Source of the DNA: Bactrocera neohumeralis
Lineage: Eukaryota; Arthropoda; Insecta; Diptera; Tephritidae
Direction of reading: 5' to 3'
DNA length: 64,000 bases
Assembly (NCBI RefSeq): GCF_024586455.1
Contig: NC_065921.1
Location: forward strand, 81,094,163 to 81,158,162
Under the pieces are notes generated by a model that was not told the origin of the DNA, ran no database searches, and saw only the letters and a program-made list of their open reading frames with translations. The translations under genes were made by a program, and so were the position numbers. Shown in pieces: positions 57,171 through 64,000 of the stretch (its first letter is position 1; each line of letters begins with the position of its first letter).

Positions 57171-58035
57171 AAAGAGAAGAAACAACGTTAACATCGGCTG
57201 CAGCGAAGCTACAATACCCCTAACAAATACCAAAAATTCCTTACAAGAACTTTATTTCGATCGTTCACTTTGTATGGCAGCTATATGTTATAGAGCTAGC
57301 CGATCTCAAAAATTTCTTCGAAGTTTACATCATTGCCTTAGACAATAACTCTTGAAAAATTTCATGAAGATAGCTCACCAAATTAAAGAGTTTTCCATAC
57401 AGGCACTTGAATCGGGTCGTTCAGTTTGTATGGCAGCTATATGCTAAAGTGGTCCGATTCGAAAATTTTTTTTTGAAAATTATGCTATTGTGTTAGAAAA
57501 TAAATCGTGCCGAATTTCGAGAAGATATTCCGTCTTATGAAAAAGTTTTCCATACAATCACTTTATTCCGATCGTTCAGTTTGTATGGCAGCTATATGCT
57601 ATAGCTATTCGATAGAAACAATTTCTTAGGATATTACACTATTGCCTTAGGCAAGACGCCACACCGAATTTCATGAAGATACCTCGTCAAATGAAAGATC
57701 TTTCCATACAAGCCCTTGATTCCGATCGTTCAGTTTGTAAGGCAGCTATTTGCTATAGTGTTTCGATCGGAGCAATTTATTTGGAGGTTGTACTATTGCA
57801 TTAGAGAATAAACCATACCAAATTTCGCGAAGATATCTTTTCAAATGAAAGAGTTTTCCATGCAAGTACTTTCTTCCGATCGTTCGCTTTGTATGGCTGC
57901 TAGAGCAATAGTGCTTCGATCTGATCAATTTCTCAGAATATTACACTATTGCTTTACCAAAATTGACTCGTCATGCTGATCATTTGTATGCATATATATA
58001 TTTTATAAAGCATCGTATTCAATACAACAGAGCAT
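57171..58035 (+). mobile_element. Helitron-like element with tandem core, copy 10
   Basis: The head is AACATCGGCTGCAGCGAAGC with TACAATACCCCTAACAAATA at about 57190-57230. About five core units follow (CACTTTGTATGGCAGCTATA, then three CAGTTTGTATGGCAGC-type copies). The tail CAAAATTGACTCGTCATGCT and CTGATCATTTGTATGCATAT ends near 58010. A complete-looking copy from head to tail. Confidence 0.8.
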
Positions 58036-58622
58036 GACGTAGAACAGTGCTCGGCAAATTTACACATTCAAACGATTTATACATATGTTAACAATTTTTA
58101 ATTCTGAAAATCTAATTTTTAAACCAAAACTTTTTAATTAAAAAATCGCAACTAAATACCTGTCCTCCTCTTTACTACTACATAGCTTTAAAATTTTTGT
58201 TGAATTTCCTTTTTCATCGTTTCATAGTGAACATCAATTAATCATCAATATTTCTTCTAGAAGGTTCGATTGGAAGTAAGCACTAAATTGGTTGCTGAAT
58301 TCACTGAATTTTTTTACTAGTACTCTGAACCTTTCTGCTACCGCTAACGGCTTTTCTTTTCATATTATTCAGGCTTATTTATTAAATTTTTAAACAATCA
58401 TTGATAAGCTAACAAGGTTACACCTCCGCATTCTATGAGTAAATAAATGTTTTGCCAATAGGGCAATAACTTGCACCATGACTTTCTGATGATTCACGAT
58501 GATGAAATGATGATTCACGCAACTTCCCAAATCTACATTTGAATCAAAGTGAAAATCAAAACATATAAAGCGAGTTTTGGCGCACAAATCGCTGAGTCAG
58601 CTATAGATAAACATAGATACAA
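58036..58622. other. Intergenic DNA, no gene seen
   Basis: A+T-rich sequence, no domain in the short minus frame 58390-58587. Confidence 0.4.
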
Positions 58623-58916
58623 ATCGTCACCTAAAATGCAAAATAACGTAACATCACTTTTCATAAGTTTACAGGTGAAGGTAAAACGATATAATAGAAA
58701 CCATTCATAGTGAAAAAAAATTGAGTTTTGGTTATAAAATGGTTACTGATTGGTTACATATTGGTTACATAGTGGTTATATATTGGTTATTTCTGCCAGC
58801 GGGAGCTGGAAATTTTATTGTTACATATATGTAAAATGATGTAGTGAATCGTAAGCAATAAAAAACTCAATTTCAATTTTTTTAATGATGCGCTGTTTTG
58901 CATTTTAGCTGACGAT
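58623..58916. mobile_element. 294-bp MITE with CCTAAAATGCAAAA ends
   Basis: The left end ATCGTCACCTAAAATGCAAA and the right end, which reads ATCGTCAGCTAAAATGCAAA on the opposite strand, form terminal inverted repeats of about 26 bp. The interior holds several GGTTACATATTGGTTATA words, the complement of the ATATAACCAAT words at 44.3-44.6 kb, and a TTTTTATTGCTTACGATTCA block in complement. It is non-coding and related to the 44080-44640 block. Confidence 0.75.
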
Positions 58917-58942
58917 ATATGTAGAAAATTAAAGACAACGGT

Positions 58943-59173
58943 ACGCACCTGCTTTATTTTCATAAAACAGTTATTGAGCACACTGTTAACCATGTAAACG
59001 GGAAAATAATGAATCAGCAAAACGATATGCCAAATTTAAGCACTAGGGTGTATGCAGATTTACTGACAAAATATTAAAAACGTTTGATTTTCGTTTTGCT
59101 GATTCATTTTTTTCCCGTTAAAACAGTTAACAGTGTGTTCAATAACTGTTTTATGAAAATAAAGCAGGTGCGT
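58943..59173. repeat. Long hairpin: 83-bp inverted repeat
   Basis: Left arm 58943-59025 (starts ACGCACCTGCTTTATTTTCA) and right arm 59091-59173 are reverse complements over 83 bases with about six mismatches by eye, and a 65-bp spacer lies between them. It is close to a MITE but separate from it. It could be a foldback element or a source of hairpin RNA. Confidence 0.9.
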
Positions 59174-62100
59174 AAACAAAAAAGGTGTAGTGTTAGTCAT
59201 AGGAAGACACGTTGTGCGCAATTGGAGGGTGTTTAAAAATAATTTTCCACAAAATCCTTCCCATTAAAGCTTTTAAGTGCCGCTGAAAAATATCTAGTAT
59301 TTATAGGTCTTGGAAAAATCTGCTTGAAAATGCATGTTTGATGATGTTTAAGCTCGAACTTTGTATATACAGAAAAAGATCACAGAAACCAAAAGAACAT
59401 GAGATTTGAAAAAAAACTTAAAGAGCGTGCGATTAAGTCTATAAAAGTCCACAAACAAAAAATACTCCACTTCTACATTTTAGGGTGCCAAAACTGACAA
59501 GATCATTTGGATAGAAAATGTACCTATAAAATCATTTAAATCCCAATTTTAGAAGCTAAAAGCTCGCCGCGGCTCTGAAACTCGAAGTCGTCTCATAAAA
59601 TTATAAATATTACAAGAATTCAGAATTTCTCTAACGAAATTGATAAAATAACGAAAACAATAAAATATTACGCTAAACGTGACTGGAATCATTGACCTTT
59701 TAGTTATGAAGGCGCATCTGCACCACCAGCTTGTGATTTTAAAGTTGAAATAGCAACCTGTTATCACTGTTGTTGTTTGTAACGATAGAATTCTGCCGAG
59801 ATACCAGTCCTTGAGCGGATAAAAAACTCCGGGTCCGTTTCGGTTACGTAGACACGATTGCCGTGGGAACGGTTCAAATAGCAACATCCAATAGGTTGGT
59901 GATGTTATGGTCAAGGAGGAGAGAGATTTCAATGGATGATCTTCGATCTTTGGATCCGCTTTGCTCCTTTAATAGAACTCTGTGAATAATTTGCCTTCCA
60001 GTTCTTCTTCTAATAAACAGTTAGTGTCACACCTATAGTACGAGGTTCTCTGTCACGAAGTAATGCACTTTTCTAATGTGAAATATAATTATTGTGCTCA
60101 AGTACTTAAAAAGTATTTCCAGTTGCTGGTTGGCAGAAATTGCGTAAGAAGTGAAAAATACTGAAATTTCACCATTTAATAGAGTGCAAACAAGTAGAAT
60201 ATCCGTTAGTTACTGGAAATACCAAGCTCAACAACTAAAAAAAAACTGCAATACATCAGTTAGCCGATGAAAGAAAAAATTTTCAACAACCCTTACCAAA
60301 ATTACATTTTAAGATTGAAGCCCTAGAAAAAGGGATTGCCCAGACAGAACATTAGACCCATAAATTAGAAGCAGTCGATATAGGTATGTATAAGTATTAT
60401 TTAAAAATGAAACTAGCATAAGAAATAAGAGTTTGAGCCGGAGAAATCGAAAGATCAGGGACAGTAATCGTGAAACTCACATTAATCCGGAAGTTTCCTT
60501 CAATAGTGAGAGTTTAGACAACGAACGAAAAATAATTTTCAGTGCAAAGTTCTAGGTTGAAATGATGTACCAAATCAGATAGCAATCAGTCATGGATAAA
60601 TCATAGATGGCAATAATCGGTATATACATATATTGTTTACTATATATGTACATAGAGTATATAGGGATATAGAGATTAAAGGGAATCATGCCTCAACATC
60701 ATAATGTTGATGATATTTAAAAAGGAAAATGAAACGCATATGATGAAAGAAGAACGTAAGAGACGGTAAAATAATGAAGCTTGATAAATATATATATATG
60801 AAGTATTGATATTGATATATATATGAAGTATACGTGTGTATGAATTTACCTTATCCGTTTAGAAGTTAAGAAGGATTCAATGAACTATGGCAGGTTTTAG
60901 ATTTCACAACTGGTCTATTAGACTAGCACTGAAGCCTCTGAAAATGATTGAGAGCGAATAAAAATCAAGCTAGGCTCAAACCCATAGAAGAAGGAAGATA
61001 AGTTAACAAGAATGGCAGGACAAATAATTTATGTCCGACCTGAGTGCGGTAAGATGTAGTGAAGGGGGTATGTAATAAGAAATGAAAATGCCATACAGCC
61101 TTACTTAAAAAGCTGAATATCTCGAGAAGTATTAATGATAGCGATTTTGACTTAGAACCTTTTTTGTAGCAAATAAAATTTCCTACAAGTTTGTGATTTA
61201 CGAGATTTATACAAAAAAAATGCGAATTTCATGGAAAAATCAGGTTTAGAGCCCCGTACTAACTCGCTGGTGTGAGTCACGACTTTGTTGCACTGGGCAA
61301 TTTTGTAGAGTAAACAATTCTAAGTAATATGCGTCTAAAGTCAAAGCGATGCCATAAAATAAGTACCACTGATCTGTAAGAATATAAAGATAAAAAATCA
61401 CGATTGCAGTGTATTTTGTATGGAAAATTTTTACATCCCTTGGATCCAGTTATTAATGTTAATCTAATATTAAGGGCTAAAATTTTCAGGGAATTTTTTT
61501 AGGGTATTTCCAAGGAAATTTCGTGACGGTACTGAAAAAAATTAATAGTTCAAAAAAAAAAACACCCTAATATATATATATATATTTGTTTGCTGCTATA
61601 ATTAATTTTGTAATTTTTACTAAAAACCTTGATATCTTATTATTTTGACTTAATACCGAAAATTTATACATTCGAATATTCTCACAACGAAATATCTGCT
61701 TTTCTTTCAGTTTGGTGCAATAATAAAGGAATTTCATGGCTTCCTTGTATTACACACAATCCAAGTGTTTAGAAGATACATATGTTTCTTCCGACAATGG
61801 CCTTATCACAGTGGTACGCTTCTCTTCACAATAGCTAAACTCAAGCGTAACTTTTTACTAATCAAAATTCTCTACACACAAATGAGCTTTTAAACTTCTA
61901 AATACAGATACGTTAGAGCGTGTGTGCATTTGCGCCTAACTAAGCAATTTAAAAAGCCATATTGGTGCTCATAAATATTCATCGGCTTGTATATATGTGT
62001 GTGTGTGTGTGTGTGCATTTGCGCAAAAATGTGCATGAAAGTGTCATAAATACCATGCATAGTTGCACACAACTGCTGACCACAATTTTACGAAATCCAT

Positions 62101-63125
62101 GAGAAAGGGCAAAGAGACAAAACATGCTTGTAGAACACAGCAAAGTACATGTGCGATTCGAAAAATTTGAATTCCAACTGCTTTGGCATGTTAATAATGG
62201 CCATGGGAAATGAATGATAGCAGGCATGTATGGACGAGGTTTGACGATGGATGCGATGGGGCTGGAATTTTTTGAAGAGAAAAAGTTGGGAATGCGAAAA
62301 AAAAATACAAAAATGTTGGAGGCGGGCGCTTCCAGCAGTTTCTTGGAGTTATGCAATATTTTCTGGACAAGTTTATGCGTAGCTTTGTAATAGTAAACGA
62401 AATATGGCAAGCTTAGAGTCAAATCCTTACTTCAATGAGTATAGCCTTGCTTTGAACAGAGCGCTAATCATTGAAAACGAAAATAGTTCTGTGAGTCCTT
62501 AGAAAATCTATAATATAGACAGTCATAAGCAAAACTAAAAACACTGAACTAGAATCTTGAGTCTCATGCCAAATAGAGCGAACCCTAGTCACACACTGGA
62601 CTTATCAAACCACACTCACTGCACGCACACCACAGCAATGCAAGGCATGAAAGCGAAAAAATGTAAAGTCCATTGTTTGAGAACTTTAAAACGCATCTGA
62701 AAGAAGTCTACAAAAACAAAAGAGAAAGTAAAGTGTACTGCAAGAACTCTGCATAAAACGGATAATCAAATAATGCAACAACAAGTATTTCAATTGCCTT
62801 CACAATCAAGCGGAAATTTGTATGAAAAGGAAACAGAATTTGCAAGCAAGCAATGCGTTGTAAAAAAAGCATCAAAGAAAGACATAACCCCACACAACCA
62901 GCTTCTAGAATTGAGTAGAAATGCAGAGAATGTCGTTGACAGCATGCTATTTTTAAGCTTGAAGGCGAAAGAGCTGAGTTGTGCAAAAAGCGTGTTGCTA
63001 ATGCGACTTTGTATTACTTTGTCTTGCATTTTTTTCATAGAATGTATGATGTTTAGATACTGGGTGAGCTTACATAATCATAAAGGCTAGTTTTGAAGCA
63101 AATTCTATAACATAGAGCCGCATTA
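59174..63125. other. Long gene-poor stretch
   Basis: Nearly 4 kb with no supported gene. It holds: a moderately G+C-richer block at about 59540-59990 with a 127-codon minus frame of no recognised family; a TA run near 61568-61586 next to an AAACACCCTAATATA end-like motif; a TG microsatellite at about 61996-62015; and opposed frames at 62708-63090. The plus one of these (62773-63090, 105 codons) has a hydrophobic segment near its C terminus (MRLCITLSCIFFIECMMF) but no family match that I know. Confidence 0.4.
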
Positions 63126-63360
63126 AGAGGGAAAATTTCGGGATTTGGATATTGCTTTTATTACGAAAAATTTAAAATTGTTGAGAATGTGTAAAAAAAT
63201 AAAAACACTGAAGCTTCAAATTTTTGTAAATCCCGAAAATTTCGGGATCGAGAATGCAAGCAGAGCACGAGTAAATATTCCTACTGAAGTGTCGGTACGA
63301 ATCCCGAGCTATTTTTTGCAATCCCGAAAATTTCGGGATCGGGATTTCATATTACAAATT
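63126..63360. repeat. Second group of TCCCGAAA palindromes
   Basis: AATCCCGAAAATTTCGGGAT occurs around 63230 and again around 63322. A half-site (AAAATTTCGGGAT) lies at about 63133 and another (AATCCCGAGC) at about 63300. It belongs to the same family as the array at 47456-48510, about 15 kb away, with a shorter loop. Confidence 0.8.
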
Positions 63361-64000
63361 GTAATTATCTCCCGCAATCTTTTTTAAATCTTGATTTAAA
63401 CTGTTTCCGGCATAATTTAGCTCCACCTTTTAATTTTTTTAAGCTTTAAAAAAATTTTCCTTAAATCTGTTAAACAATTCTTATTAAAAGTGCTGTTAGC
63501 ACTTTGTAAGACTCAAAATTCTGATGTGTAATTCTTGTTTAAATAAATCATGTTGAATAAATCACTGCGTAACACCATAGCTCACAACATATTTTTTCCA
63601 TTTTGTACTACACGACGTATGAGTGACATTTGTTTACAAGCAACGAAATCTGTTGTGATAATAAATTCTTTATGCAGAGCAGGTAGCACTGAAGCTGAAG
63701 CAGATTTATTAAATTATCGCATACATTTATTGACTTGACAGTGGTGGTATCGGAAAATGCGCAAAATAAAATGAATTGAAAAGAGAAGAAAATTTATGTG
63801 ATTTCTTTTGATTTTACTGACAAAAATGCTAAAAATATTATGGTGAGAATATTGGTGAATATTTCAGAAGTTTTTTTTAAATATTAAAAATATTATAGCA
63901 ACAATATTGGTTAATTATAATAAGTATATCTGAAAAATTTAGTGTGTTTTAGGAATTTCTTTGTCTGAAAGCAATTTTGAGAATATTATCCCTAAATGTA
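63361..64000. other. Intergenic DNA to the window edge
   Basis: A+T-rich with a CACGACGTATGAGTGACAT variant at 63611 and a partly duplicated ATTAAAAATATTATAGCAAC/ATGCTAAAAATATTATGG phrase at 63830-63900. No gene is seen. Confidence 0.4.

Noticed and set aside
59549..59932. 127-codon minus-strand frame
   Set aside because: No domain, no codon preference visible, and the plus strand resembles a dispersed repeat head (TTGTTGTTTGTAACGATAG), so a transposon remnant is likelier.

Overview
This window is nuclear DNA from a higher fly. The protein-coding genes match dipteran families, the introns are short with GT-AG borders, and the intergenic DNA is A+T-rich and crowded with decayed LINEs, Tc1/mariner elements and Helitron-like tandem repeats. 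The mix of repeats suggests a tephritid fruit fly (Bactrocera or Ceratitis type), but that placement is inference. Only four protein-coding genes can be supported, all between 7.3 and 29.2 kb. No tRNA, rRNA or CRISPR array is convincing.

Layout. 1-2 kb is almost pure A/T. 3.6-6.7 kb holds two related mariner elements, one deleted and one full-length but broken; a 169-bp tandem repeat has captured a mariner end. 7.3-10.4 kb (minus strand) is king tubby (ktub), with five coding exons and an intron carrying LINE debris. 10.7-18.4 kb is a graveyard of LINE and Tc1/mariner pieces. 20.0-29.2 kb (plus strand) is a head-to-tail cluster of three intronless paralogs of the GPCPD1-like glycerophosphocholine phosphodiesterase family (starch-binding CBM20 domain plus GDPD catalytic domain). 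Their intergenic spacers are filled by transposon remnants. From 29.3 to 64 kb I find no conventional gene. That part is a mosaic of LINE fragments, miniature inverted-repeat elements, a dispersed element with a ~154-bp tandem core (at least eight clusters), and several private tandem arrays with unusual palindromic units.

How the genes may work together. The three phosphodiesterases keep the same catalytic residues but differ at the N terminus. The first has a signal peptide and many N-glycosylation sequons (secretory route). The second has neither and looks cytosolic. The third can be read with a 49-residue extension rich in K/R and free of D/E, as in a mitochondrial presequence. If correct, one local duplication series has spread glycerophosphodiester breakdown, and so choline release, over three compartments. 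This is the most interesting biological hypothesis here. King tubby is a phosphoinositide-binding protein that lies divergently from the cluster; no functional link can be shown.
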